6,860 bases of DNA from an uncultured Alphaproteobacteria bacterium (GCA_903959715.1 CAJBXX010000050.1:1-6860), one strand, 5' to 3'. Positions 1-6,565 are shown, counted from the stretch's first letter. Translations and numbers: made by a program. Notes: generated by a model from the sequence alone, not told the origin.

Positions 1-441
1 CCAAATTCAATAAGTGAAGAAATTTCTATAAAAAATCACAAAATGTCGGCGGGATATTTGGAGGCTTTGACTCGAGATGTAATAAATTTGATATTAAATG
101 TAAGTCCTGCCAATTTGGAATATAATTCTAAAGCTATTTTAAAAGTAATTCATCCGAGTTTTTATGGCACCATGAAAAATGAATTAAATAAAAGAAATAT
201 TAGCGTTGAAAACAGAAGAGTTTCGACAATTTTCTTTCCGCAAGCAATTAATATTCAAAACAAAAAAAACACCGTTCAAATTGAAGGAAAATTATCAACT
301 TATGTCGGCAAACAAGAGGTTGAATTTGAGCAAAAAACTTACCAAATAACTTATGAATTTAGCGGTTTCATGCCAATGATTATCGAATTTTTTGAAGTGA
401 ATAATGATCAAAAAAAACGCGGAGAGAAAGATGAAAATTAA
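1..441 (+). CDS. traE: TraE, F-type T4SS pilus assembly protein (5' truncated)
   Basis: The frame is open from the first base (P-N-S-I-S-E...) to TAA at 439-441, so the gene starts outside the window. 146 residues remain. The F-plasmid TraE is about 188 residues, so some 40 are missing, including the N-terminal membrane anchor expected in the family. The ATG at 43 is internal, not a start. Family hallmarks are visible: 'YLEALTRDVINLILNVSP', then 'SFYGTMKNEL', then 'VSTIFFP', which match the TraE pattern of an alpha-helical stretch followed by a YG-M motif and a V-S-T-x-F-F-P strand. The C-terminus is a VirB8-like beta domain ending in a charged tail. TraE is an inner-membrane component needed for pilus assembly. 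The 3' end overlaps traK by 11 bp, which suggests coupled translation. Assignment is by recognised motifs and gene order; confidence is high. Confidence 0.93.
   Translation, partial: PNSISEEISIKNHKMSAGYLEALTRDVINLILNVSPANLEYNSKAILKVIHPSFYGTMKNELNKRNISVENRRVSTIFFPQAINIQNKKNTVQIEGKLSTYVGKQEVEFEQKTYQITYEFSGFMPMIIEFFEVNNDQKKRGEKDEN
421..426 (+). promoter_or_regulatory. Ribosome binding site fixing the traK start
   Basis: GGAGAG lies 4 bp upstream of the ATG at 431 and inside the end of traE. It decides for the start at 431 over an in-frame ATG at 404, which has only an A-rich leader and would put nine charged residues in front of the signal peptide. Confidence 0.7.
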
Positions 442-1123
442 ATCGACCTTAATTATTTTATCACTGATTTTTGCCAATGAAGCCAAGGCAATTCAAAACA
501 AAGAATTAAATGATGGAGATGAGTTTAACGCAGTAATTTCTAGGAGTGATCTCAATCGCATCAAAGTGGTAAATGATAAAATTAGAGATATTAAAAGCAA
601 TAATCAGGAGTTGGATTTAAGTGTTGATGAAAAAAATGGCGAAGTTTATTTGCGAGTTGCTAGCGGTTATGAAAATAAACCGATCAATATTTTTATTTTA
701 ACTCAACAAAATCAGACTTATAAGGGGATTTTATATCCAAAATTAATTCCCGCCGAACAAATTATTTTGAACAATGAAAATATTGGAATAGCAAATAATT
801 ATCTCAACAAAATTAATAACAAAAATTCATATGAAAAGGAAATTTTAGAGTTGATGTCGGCAATGAGGGGAGGGCAAAAAATTGAAAATTATCAAATTAA
901 AAGAAATTCAAAATATGTTGATCTTGGCGATTTGTCGATGAGAAGATCAGAGATTTATAAAGGCTTAAATATGACGGGCGAAATCTACATTATTAAAAAT
1001 TCAACCAAACAAATTTTTAATTTAGATGAAAAATTTTTTTATAAAAATGGAGTTAAAGCCATAAAAATTGAAAAAAGAGAATTATTGCCAAGCGAGCAAA
1101 GTCAAGTCTTTATAATTATTTAA
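431..1123 (+). CDS. traK: TraK, T4SS outer-membrane core (VirB9-like) protein
   Basis: 230 residues. TraK is a periplasmic, secretin-like protein that joins TraB and TraV in the F-type outer-membrane core complex (family knowledge). In the sequence, residues 1-20 form a Sec signal peptide: basic K2/K4, hydrophobic LIILSLIF, and AKA before the likely cut at A20/I21. The mature part opens with 'DGDEFNAVISRSDLNRI' (residues 28-44), the typical TraK N-terminal block, followed by a beta-rich region through 'YPKLIPAEQIIL'. The C-terminal block 'GLNMTGEIYIIKN' ... 'FFYKNGVKAIKIEKRELLPS' aligns with the end of F TraK, where the equivalent segment reads like 'xFWxxGTRAV'. The start at 431 was chosen for its GGAGAG site and the clean signal peptide. 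It overlaps traE by 11 bp and traB follows after 6 bp. No cysteines or other oddities stand out. Confidence 0.92.
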   Translation: MKIKSTLIILSLIFANEAKAIQNKELNDGDEFNAVISRSDLNRIKVVNDKIRDIKSNNQELDLSVDEKNGEVYLRVASGYENKPINIFILTQQNQTYKGILYPKLIPAEQIILNNENIGIANNYLNKINNKNSYEKEILELMSAMRGGQKIENYQIKRNSKYVDLGDLSMRRSEIYKGLNMTGEIYIIKNSTKQIFNLDEKFFYKNGVKAIKIEKRELLPSEQSQVFIII

Positions 1124-1129
1124 GAAACA

Positions 1130-2404
1130 ATGATTGCAGAAAATAATAAAGAAAAAATTAAGAAGAATTTCAAATTAATTTTGTCAATTTTGGCAATTAT
1201 AATTTTTTGTGCATTTTTATTATTTTTTAATCAACCTAAAAAAAATGAAAGCGATATTACAAAAATTATTAATAGTAGAAATAAAATTATTTTACATAAT
1301 CCGAGCACCAATTTAAAAGCAGAAGACCGTTGGCTTGAGAGTGCCGAAAATAAGTTAGAAGTTTATGAAGAATTTCAGAAAAATTATGGCAATGATAAAT
1401 CAAAAATTGAATCACAAATTAATCAAATTGATGAAAAATATGATCAAATAATCTCTAAACAAAATGAATTAATTCAAGGTCAAAGCAATGAGATAGAGGG
1501 ATTAAAAAATCAACTTAAAACAAAATCTAATAACAATAATTCTAAGGATCCATTTAGTGCAAATGGTGAGGCTGTTATCGCCAATAAAACTATTCAAAGT
1601 TTTCATTTGAATTTAAGTGAAGACAAAGATCAAGAGGAAAATAAAGACGGTGAATTTTTTAAAGCCGATGAATATGTTCCCGCAGGAGCTTATGCTACGG
1701 CAACAATAATATCAGGGGTTGATGCCTCGGTTGGAATTTCATCACAAAGTGATCCTCGACCGATATTACTAAGAATTAACAGCCCAGCTTATTCTTCAAT
1801 TTATGATAATGTTCAACAAAAAGTAGAAATTTCTGGCTGTTTAATAACTGGAGCGGCGAGTGGCGATTTATCGAGCGAAAAGGTTTATATAAAATTAGTT
1901 AATATGACTTGCTCAAAAGATGAAAATTTAATTTATGAAACTGCTATTAAAGGATATGTTGCGGGACAAGGAAAATCAGGGGTTAGAGGTCAAGTAATTT
2001 CAAGAGAAGGAGATTTTTTAGCTAAATCTTTTTTGGCTGGATTAGTGGGCGGATTTGGGCAGGGCTTATCTTCAAGAGTTGCTCCGCCTTTAAGTTTTTC
2101 GAGCGGTGCAACATTACAAAATGGTTATAGCAATGATGACATCGTTAAGAAGGGAGTAGGGCAGGGCATAAGCGGAGCTAGTGATCGACTTTCAAATTAT
2201 TTAATCAATCGAGCAGAGCAATATCAACCAATTGTAAGCATTCCTTCGGGAATTGAAGTGGAAGTAGTTTTTGTTGAAGGCTTTCATCTCAACGGTAAAA
2301 GGCACCGCAAACCTTCTTCGATAAGCAGTAATACCATTTTCAATAAAAATGCATTATTTGAAAATAATAAATCAAGCTTCATCTTTTTGGTTAAAAATTG
2401 CTAA
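1130..2404 (+). CDS. traB: TraB, T4SS inner-to-outer membrane scaffold (VirB10 family)
   Basis: 424 residues; F TraB is about 475. TraB spans the periplasm and links the inner membrane to the TraK/TraV ring. The order seen is: short basic cytoplasmic N-terminus; one transmembrane helix at about 16-33; a charged, heptad-like coiled coil at about 69-131; an Asn/Ser/Asp/Glu-rich linker; then the TrbI/VirB10 beta-barrel domain from about residue 182 ('YVPAGAYATATIISG') to about 390. Inside it are the TraB signature GDLSSEKVYIKL (245-256) flanked by C237 and C261, and Gly-rich 'AGLVGGFGQGLSS' and 'KKGVGQGISG' stretches. The conserved domain ends near 'VEVVFVEGFHLNG'. The last ~24 residues (401-424, ending in 'FIFLVKNC') are encoded by the left arm of a long palindrome and look like an added tail. 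The start has only a weak AAGAAA leader, so coupling to traK (6 bp gap) is likely. Confidence 0.93.
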   Translation: MIAENNKEKIKKNFKLILSILAIIIFCAFLLFFNQPKKNESDITKIINSRNKIILHNPSTNLKAEDRWLESAENKLEVYEEFQKNYGNDKSKIESQINQIDEKYDQIISKQNELIQGQSNEIEGLKNQLKTKSNNNNSKDPFSANGEAVIANKTIQSFHLNLSEDKDQEENKDGEFFKADEYVPAGAYATATIISGVDASVGISSQSDPRPILLRINSPAYSSIYDNVQQKVEISGCLITGAASGDLSSEKVYIKLVNMTCSKDENLIYETAIKGYVAGQGKSGVRGQVISREGDFLAKSFLAGLVGGFGQGLSSRVAPPLSFSSGATLQNGYSNDDIVKKGVGQGISGASDRLSNYLINRAEQYQPIVSIPSGIEVEVVFVEGFHLNGKRHRKPSSISSNTIFNKNALFENNKSSFIFLVKNC

Positions 2405-2499
2405 AAAGCCTCAGCCGTATGGATATACGACTTCGTTTTTTAACAATTTTTATCTCAAAAATATTTTGCTTAATTTATCATTTTTATTGGAAATGGTAT
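2331..2499. repeat. Long imperfect palindromic element across the traB 3' end and traB-traV gap
   Basis: Comparing the left part with the reverse complement of the right part gives a nested series of matching arms: 2331-2351 with 2479-2499 (20 of 21 bp); 2367-2377 with 2468-2478 (10 of 11); 2384-2388 with 2457-2461 (5 of 5); 2392-2407 with 2437-2452 (15 of 16); and an apical CGTAT/ATACG stem (2416-2420 with 2425-2429) around GGAT. A ~15-nt left-side bulge (2352-2366) and small internal loops separate them. The regular order and spacing of the arms make chance unlikely even in AT-rich DNA. The left arm is translated as the end of TraB including its stop; the right arm is non-coding. It resembles in style the Rickettsia palindromic elements that insert in frame into genes, but membership in any named family is not established. 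It could also act as an RNA hairpin in the operon mRNA. Confidence 0.75.
2392..2452 (+). other. Inner stem-loop at the traB stop codon (possible attenuator or mRNA-processing hairpin)
   Basis: This is the strongest inner part of the larger palindrome. A 16-bp arm pair with one mismatch (2392-2407 with 2437-2452) encloses 29 nt, which hold a second small hairpin with a GGAT loop. The traB TAA (2402-2404) sits in the left arm. The stem is almost all A-T pairs. A six-T run (2436-2441) follows the small apical hairpin, so partial termination is possible, but no GC-rich stem directly abuts the run. A role in attenuation or RNA stability is inference. Confidence 0.4.
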
Positions 2500-2502
2500 A
2501 AA
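2475..2502 (+). promoter_or_regulatory. Weak candidate sigma-70 promoter ahead of traV
   Basis: TTATCA (2475-2480, 4 of 6 to the -35 consensus), a 16-bp spacer and TATAAA (2497-2502, 5 of 6 to the -10 consensus) lie in the only intergenic gap, upstream of traV. Matches this good occur often by chance in DNA this AT-rich, and most of the site lies inside the right palindrome arm. It is listed only because a second transcript start here would make sense if the hairpin reduced read-through. Confidence 0.2.
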
Positions 2503-2519
2503 AATTCATTTCAAGATTT

Positions 2520-2524
2520 GAGGA
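2520..2524 (+). promoter_or_regulatory. Ribosome binding site of traV
   Basis: GAGGA lies 9 bp upstream of the traV ATG at 2534. traV is the only gene after the first that is well separated from its upstream neighbour, so it needs its own initiation signal. Confidence 0.6.
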
Positions 2525-2533
2525 TAAAAACTA

Positions 2534-2932
2534 ATGAAAAAATTATTTATAATATTTTTACTGATTAATTTATTTTCTTGTAGCAACACCAAAAGCACTT
2601 GGGATTGCCCAATATTAGGAGCGGGAAACGGTAATTGTCGTTCAATTAAAAAGGCGGATTTGAATCATCAAATAGTTGAAAATAAAAATGAGTTTTTTCA
2701 ACTTCCTGCAAAAATTAATATCAAATTAATTGCTCCAAAATTTGAAGATGTAAAAAAATTACAAATTGAAAATAAAGAAGAAAAAAATAATGCAAAATCA
2801 AATTTAAGAACCGAAGAAAAAATCGGCAGAGTGTGGTTCGCACCGTTCATTGATAGTGAAGGAAATCAACATTCGCAAAAAACAATTTATGTGGTTGATG
2901 AAGAAGCAAAATGGATGGGGCAAAATGATTGA
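2534..2932 (+). CDS. traV: TraV, outer-membrane lipoprotein of the T4SS core
   Basis: 132 residues; F TraV is about 171, so this is a short form with most of the loss in the Lys/Glu/Asn-rich central linker. TraV is the VirB7-like lipoprotein that anchors the TraK/TraB ring in the outer membrane. Residues 1-15 are a lipoprotein signal (KK then FIIFLLINLFS) with the lipobox L-F-S-C, so C16 would be the lipidated N-terminus. Two further cysteines, C25 and C35 in 'WDCPILGAGNGNC', match the paired-cysteine segment typical of TraV. The C-terminal block 'RVWFAPFIDSEGNQHSQ' followed by 'IYVVDEEAKW' is the family signature (hydrophobic-W-hydrophobic-A-P-x-x-D then a terminal Trp). It begins after the 129-bp gap holding the palindrome and overlaps traC by 8 bp (ATGATTGA). 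Confidence 0.92.
   Translation: MKKLFIIFLLINLFSCSNTKSTWDCPILGAGNGNCRSIKKADLNHQIVENKNEFFQLPAKINIKLIAPKFEDVKKLQIENKEEKNNAKSNLRTEEKIGRVWFAPFIDSEGNQHSQKTIYVVDEEAKWMGQND
2913..2920 (+). promoter_or_regulatory. Purine-rich site fixing the traC start
   Basis: GGATGGGG within the end of traV lies 4 bp upstream of the ATG at 2925. It supports 2925 over the in-frame ATG at 2850, which would add 25 basic, non-homologous residues and a 83-bp overlap with traV. Confidence 0.55.
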
Positions 2933-5675
2933 TTTAAGCAAAATTTATAATTTTATCAATGATCATTTGGGTGGAAAAAATTTTTCACAACAAAATAAAA
3001 AACCACAATTTAATTATGATCAAATATCCTCATTATTGCCTTATCAATGGTTTGATGAAGAATCGCAGATTTTCGTCAATCAAAATTCAATAGGTTTTAT
3101 TTTGGAGGGCAATCCAATTGTTGGAGCCAATGACGGAGTAATTGAATCTTTATCAAGTATTTTTACCGATGGAATTTTAGAAGGATGTTCAATTCAATTT
3201 ATTAATTGGAGTTCGCCAAAAATTGGCGATTTTTTTGACGCTTGGCAAAAGTATCGTGATGAACAGGGCGGAGTTTATAAAAAATTAGCCGAAGAGCGCA
3301 TTAAATATTTTTCTAAGGCTAATCATCTCTCTATTTTTGATTCGAGTTTTTATACTTTAAAAAATTTTAGATTAATCATTGCGGTTTCAATTCCGTTTCG
3401 TCAGAAAAATTCCTCGCCAATAAAGAATATATTTAAAAATGAAAATAATAATGAAGATCTAATAAATCTAATTAGAGAATTATGTGGCTTTCGAGATAAA
3501 TTAAAAACCTCGCTAACAACTGCAGGGATTGATTCCATAATATATAAACCCCAAGAATTAATTAATTTTTTGGACGAAATAATCAATTTTAATTTGAACG
3601 CTTGGAAAGTTAAAAATCCTTACGATCCATTGCAAAATATCAATCAACAAATTGTTGATAATGAAAATAGTTTAACTCATCTCAAAGATAATATTGTTTT
3701 ATATGAAGATTGTGCGGATAAAAAAATATTGGTTAGATCATTTTCGGTAAAAAATTTCCCGACCAAATGGGCTCAATATCAAAATCGTGATTTGATTGGA
3801 GATTATTTTCAAGATTTAAGACGAATGGAATATCCATTTTTAACATTTTTTTCTATCACTTTGCCTAAAAATTCCGACAAATTGATTGATAATGTCCGCA
3901 CCAAAAATTTTAACGCCACGAGATTATCAAATAGCGAAATGGCTCGATTTATTCCCGAGATGAAAAAATCGGCAATTGAGTGGCAATTTGTAAATGAAAA
4001 AATTAATTCTGGGCAAAAAATATTAAAGGGAATTTATCAAATTTTAGTTTTTGCTCCCGAAGCTAAAATTAATGAAGCCGAACAAACTTTAAAATCAATT
4101 TATAAGGCTTGTGGCTGGACAATCGTTCGCGATAAATATTTACAATTACCTTCATTTTTAACCGTTTTGCCATTTAGTTTATCGGAAGGTTATTTCGATG
4201 ATTTAGAAAAATTGGGTAAAACTAAAACAATGGTTTCTTGGACAGCGGCGAATTTGGCTCCAATTCAAGGCGAGTGGAAGGGCATGAAATCGCCTTGCAT
4301 GATGTTGTATGGCAGACGAGGGCAAGTGTTTTTCTGGGATCCTTTTGCCAATGATGAAGGTAATTTTAATGCCATAGTTGTAGGAAAATCAGGTTCGGGT
4401 AAATCAGTTTTAATGCAAGATTTAGTAACCTCAACTCGTGGTAAAAATGGTATAGTTTATGTAATTGATGACGGCAGATCTTTCATGAATAGTTGTCGCT
4501 TGCAAAGTGGCGAATTTATTGAGTTTAGCGACAAAGCCGAAGATGAAATAATCATCAATCCATTTTCGGTTATAAACCCCGAAACGATGAAAAAATCTCC
4601 CGAATATAAAACTGAAGTTATTAGATTAATTACGGCGATAATTTGTCAAATGTGCGAGGGCGATCCAACTAAAAAAGATGCCAAAAAATTAGATCAAATT
4701 CAAAATCGTTTAATTGAAAAAGCCGTTAGTGAAATTTGGGATAAAAATGGCACTAATTCATCAATTACGACGGTAATGGATTATTTTAGCGATCATCAAG
4801 ATCAAAGAGCAAGAGACTTAGCGACGCTAATGGAGCCATTTACTAAAAAAGGTGTTTTTGGGAGATTTTTTGAAGGTAAAAGCAATATCAGCTTGTCCAA
4901 TCATTTTATGGTTTTTGAAACGGCGGAATTAAAAAATAAGAAAGAATTACAATCAATCGTGGTAATGTTTTTGATGTTTTTAATTTCTGAAAACATGTAT
5001 TTCGGTGATCGCAAACATCAAATAACTTTAGTAATTGATGAAGCTTGGGATTTGCTTCACGGCGAGGGTTCATCAATTTTTATTGAAGGTTTGGCGCGAA
5101 GAGCCAGAAAATATGGCGGGAACTTAATTTTAGGAACGCAATCGGTCAATGATTTTTATAAAACTCCCGCAACAATCGCCGCTTTTGAAAATAGCGATTG
5201 GGTGATTTTGTTATCACAAAAAAAAGAATCAATCGATATGTTGGCATCAACTAAAAAAATCTCAATGGATAATGATCCTGCGTTAAAAGAGGCGTTGACG
5301 AGTTTAAAAAAAGTTGAGGGTCAATATTCGGAAGCGGTTATTTATGGTCCAAAAGGATGGGCAATTGCCAGATTAATTTTAGATAAATATTCACTAAGTC
5401 TTTATTCCTCTAAGGCGGATGATTGGGCAAAAATTAATAAATTAAAACTCGAAGGTTTCAAGCTAGAAGAAGCTCTGGCGGTGCTTGCCGAAGAAAAATC
5501 TCAAAATAAAAATAAAAGAATATTCGGCGCTAATGATTATAGAAAAATAATAGATCTAACTAGAAATCAAGAACAACCGATAAGTTTTGAAGATGCTTTA
5601 GAAAAAATATTAGAAGAAAAAATCAAAAATAATTTTTCAGAATTATATCCGCAAATTTATTTTAAAAAAAATTAA
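2925..5675 (+). CDS. traC: TraC, VirB4-type conjugation ATPase
   Basis: 916 residues from the ATG at 2925; F TraC is about 875. TraC is the ATPase, recruited to the inner membrane, that energises pilus assembly and substrate transfer. The N-terminal TraC domain (about 30-270) shows 'SLLPYQWFDEE' (LPY at 38-40) and 'EGNPIVGA' (PIVGA at 64-68), then 'SIQFINWSSPKI', all typical of F-type TraC. The ATPase half carries Walker A GKSGSGKS (487-494) and Walker B LVIDEAWDLL (702-711, with D705-E706), followed by 'RRARKYGGNLILGTQS', whose T738-Q739 fits the VirB4 sensor-like motif. All key residues are intact, so it should be active. The C-terminal ~55 residues form a charged Lys/Glu-rich extension ending in 'YPQIYFKKN', which may explain the extra length. 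The start overlaps the traV stop (ATGATTGA), a classic coupling arrangement. Confidence 0.96.
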   Translation: MIDLSKIYNFINDHLGGKNFSQQNKKPQFNYDQISSLLPYQWFDEESQIFVNQNSIGFILEGNPIVGANDGVIESLSSIFTDGILEGCSIQFINWSSPKIGDFFDAWQKYRDEQGGVYKKLAEERIKYFSKANHLSIFDSSFYTLKNFRLIIAVSIPFRQKNSSPIKNIFKNENNNEDLINLIRELCGFRDKLKTSLTTAGIDSIIYKPQELINFLDEIINFNLNAWKVKNPYDPLQNINQQIVDNENSLTHLKDNIVLYEDCADKKILVRSFSVKNFPTKWAQYQNRDLIGDYFQDLRRMEYPFLTFFSITLPKNSDKLIDNVRTKNFNATRLSNSEMARFIPEMKKSAIEWQFVNEKINSGQKILKGIYQILVFAPEAKINEAEQTLKSIYKACGWTIVRDKYLQLPSFLTVLPFSLSEGYFDDLEKLGKTKTMVSWTAANLAPIQGEWKGMKSPCMMLYGRRGQVFFWDPFANDEGNFNAIVVGKSGSGKSVLMQDLVTSTRGKNGIVYVIDDGRSFMNSCRLQSGEFIEFSDKAEDEIIINPFSVINPETMKKSPEYKTEVIRLITAIICQMCEGDPTKKDAKKLDQIQNRLIEKAVSEIWDKNGTNSSITTVMDYFSDHQDQRARDLATLMEPFTKKGVFGRFFEGKSNISLSNHFMVFETAELKNKKELQSIVVMFLMFLISENMYFGDRKHQITLVIDEAWDLLHGEGSSIFIEGLARRARKYGGNLILGTQSVNDFYKTPATIAAFENSDWVILLSQKKESIDMLASTKKISMDNDPALKEALTSLKKVEGQYSEAVIYGPKGWAIARLILDKYSLSLYSSKADDWAKINKLKLEGFKLEEALAVLAEEKSQNKNKRIFGANDYRKIIDLTRNQEQPISFEDALEKILEEKIKNNFSELYPQIYFKKN

Positions 5676-5685
5676 TAATTAGTTT

Positions 5686-6096
5686 ATGAAATTATTTTAT
5701 AAAATCCCCAAACCAATATTAATCAATGTTCTAACCGCATTTTGTGTTTCATTAATTGCATCATTTATCACATATAAAATCATCGATTATCGAATTCCAA
5801 AAATTGCAACTGTCGATTTATCATATCTCAATAATGAATTTATGGTAAATTTATCGAGGCATTTAATTGAAAATAAAATAAGCGATAAAAAAATTGAACA
5901 AGCTGTCAAAACTCACCTAGAAACCCTAGATTCAATCTTAAATGACATTAATCATAGTAAAAGAAATTTTATTCTTTTGCAAAAGCAAATCGTAGTCTCC
6001 GAAGATGTTGAAGATATTACCAAAAAAATCGAGCAAGTTATTTTCAATAATATCGTCATGAATAATAAAAATGAGGTTGGCGATGAAAATAAATAA
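5686..6096 (+). CDS. trbI: TrbI, F-type inner-membrane pilus assembly/retraction protein
   Basis: 136 residues, close to the ~128 of F TrbI. One transmembrane helix lies at about 11-30 (ILINVLTAFCVSLIASFITY) after a short basic N-terminus, and the rest would be periplasmic. Then come 'IATVDLSYLNNEF', helical charged segments, and 'FILLQKQIVVSEDVEDITKKI' (quoted in parts: the hydrophobic strand ILLQKQIVV, then EDITKKIE). This layout of anchor, VDL segment, helices, hydrophobic strand and D-I-T/S helix is that of the F-type TrbI family, and the position directly after traC is the same as in F. In F, TrbI influences pilus extension and retraction. No clear Shine-Dalgarno site precedes the ATG, and the 10-bp gap after traC suggests reinitiation. 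Sequence conservation in this family is low, so the name rests on architecture plus synteny. Confidence 0.82.
   Translation: MKLFYKIPKPILINVLTAFCVSLIASFITYKIIDYRIPKIATVDLSYLNNEFMVNLSRHLIENKISDKKIEQAVKTHLETLDSILNDINHSKRNFILLQKQIVVSEDVEDITKKIEQVIFNNIVMNNKNEVGDENK
6073..6076 (+). promoter_or_regulatory. Ribosome binding site fixing the start of the S26 peptidase
   Basis: GAGG lies 6 bp upstream of the ATG at 6083. The in-frame ATG at 6071 would contain this site within its own first codons and has no leader of its own, so 6083 is preferred. Confidence 0.6.
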
Positions 6097-6565
6097 CAAA
6101 ATTATTTTACCTATTTGCGGTTTTTTATTGGGGTTTTTGTGTCTAATAATAGCGTTAAAAAAATATGAAATTGTTGTTAATTATAGTGAATCTTTACCTT
6201 ATAAATTTGTAATTATTGATAAGTCCAAAAAGCCTACCAAAAAAGGGCAAATTGCGGTTTTTTATGTTTTAAATAATAAGGAATTAGCCGTTGAAAAAAT
6301 CAAATTCATTAAAATTTATGGAGGCTCAGAAGGAAGCGAAATATTGTTAAAAAATAACAAAATATTTGTTGATGATTTTTTAATTGGCGAAGTGAAAGAA
6401 AAATCTAAAAAAAATCAAAAATTAACCGCTATTCAATCGCAAATTATCTCAAAGCAAAAATATTTCTTTTATTCTTTGCATCAAGATTCTTTTGACTCCC
6501 GTTATCAAGAAATTGGACTAATTGATGAAAAAAATATTGTCGGCACTGCTATTTTTGCTTATTAG
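6083..6565 (+). CDS. TraF/TrhF-type conjugation signal peptidase (S26 family)
   Basis: 160 residues from the ATG at 6083. Family role: a membrane-bound serine protease of the S26C (TraF of RP4 / TrhF) type that matures an exported transfer protein, classically the pilin. One transmembrane helix at about 7-25 precedes 'YSESLPYKFVIID', which carries the likely nucleophile S37 in an S-x-P motif. The predicted general base is K77 in 'KFIKIYGG', at the position of the K-R-V-x-G-x-P-G box of S26 enzymes. The C-terminal 'DSFDSRYQEIGLI' is the conserved S-R-Y box and 'IVGTAIFAY' the final strand. Two departures: the residue after SxPx is Lys (SLPYK) where Gly is usual, and the GxPGD part of the Lys box reads 'GGSEGSE'. 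It overlaps trbI by 14 bp and traW by 41 bp. This gene is unrelated to the F-plasmid thioredoxin-like TraF, so I leave the symbol blank. Confidence 0.88.
   Translation: MKINNKIILPICGFLLGFLCLIIALKKYEIVVNYSESLPYKFVIIDKSKKPTKKGQIAVFYVLNNKELAVEKIKFIKIYGGSEGSEILLKNNKIFVDDFLIGEVKEKSKKNQKLTAIQSQIISKQKYFFYSLHQDSFDSRYQEIGLIDEKNIVGTAIFAY

Noticed and set aside
408..418. A-run near the end of traE as a programmed frameshift site
   Set aside because: Both traE and traK have proper ends and starts of their own, so no frameshift is needed to explain the overlap.
404..430. Earlier in-frame ATG for traK
   Set aside because: It adds nine charged residues before a good signal peptide and lacks a ribosome site; GGAGAG points to the ATG at 431.
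295..486. Minus-strand open frame of 63 codons across the traE/traK junction
   Set aside because: It lies opposite two well-supported genes and has no recognisable domain; long open frames are common on the back of AT-rich coding DNA.
2408..2441. Classical Rho-independent terminator after traB
   Set aside because: The apical stem is only five pairs and is separated from the T run by six bases; the larger stem is almost all A-T and is not followed by a T tract. A structural hairpin is supported, a strong terminator is not.
2850..2924. Earlier in-frame ATG for traC
   Set aside because: The extra 25 residues are read from the conserved C-terminal part of traV in another frame and resemble nothing in TraC; the ATG at 2925 has GGATGGGG in front.
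3551..3573. Short inverted repeat CCAAGAATTAATTAATT... TTGG inside traC
   Set aside because: It is only 23 bp and mostly A/T, inside conserved coding sequence with no partner copies seen; it is likely chance in this base composition.
3401..3586. Minus-strand open frame of 61 codons within traC
   Set aside because: It is fully antisense to the conserved traC N-terminal domain, with no recognisable motif.
6071..6082. Earlier in-frame ATG for the S26 peptidase
   Set aside because: The GAGG site falls directly after this ATG and is properly spaced for the ATG at 6083 instead.
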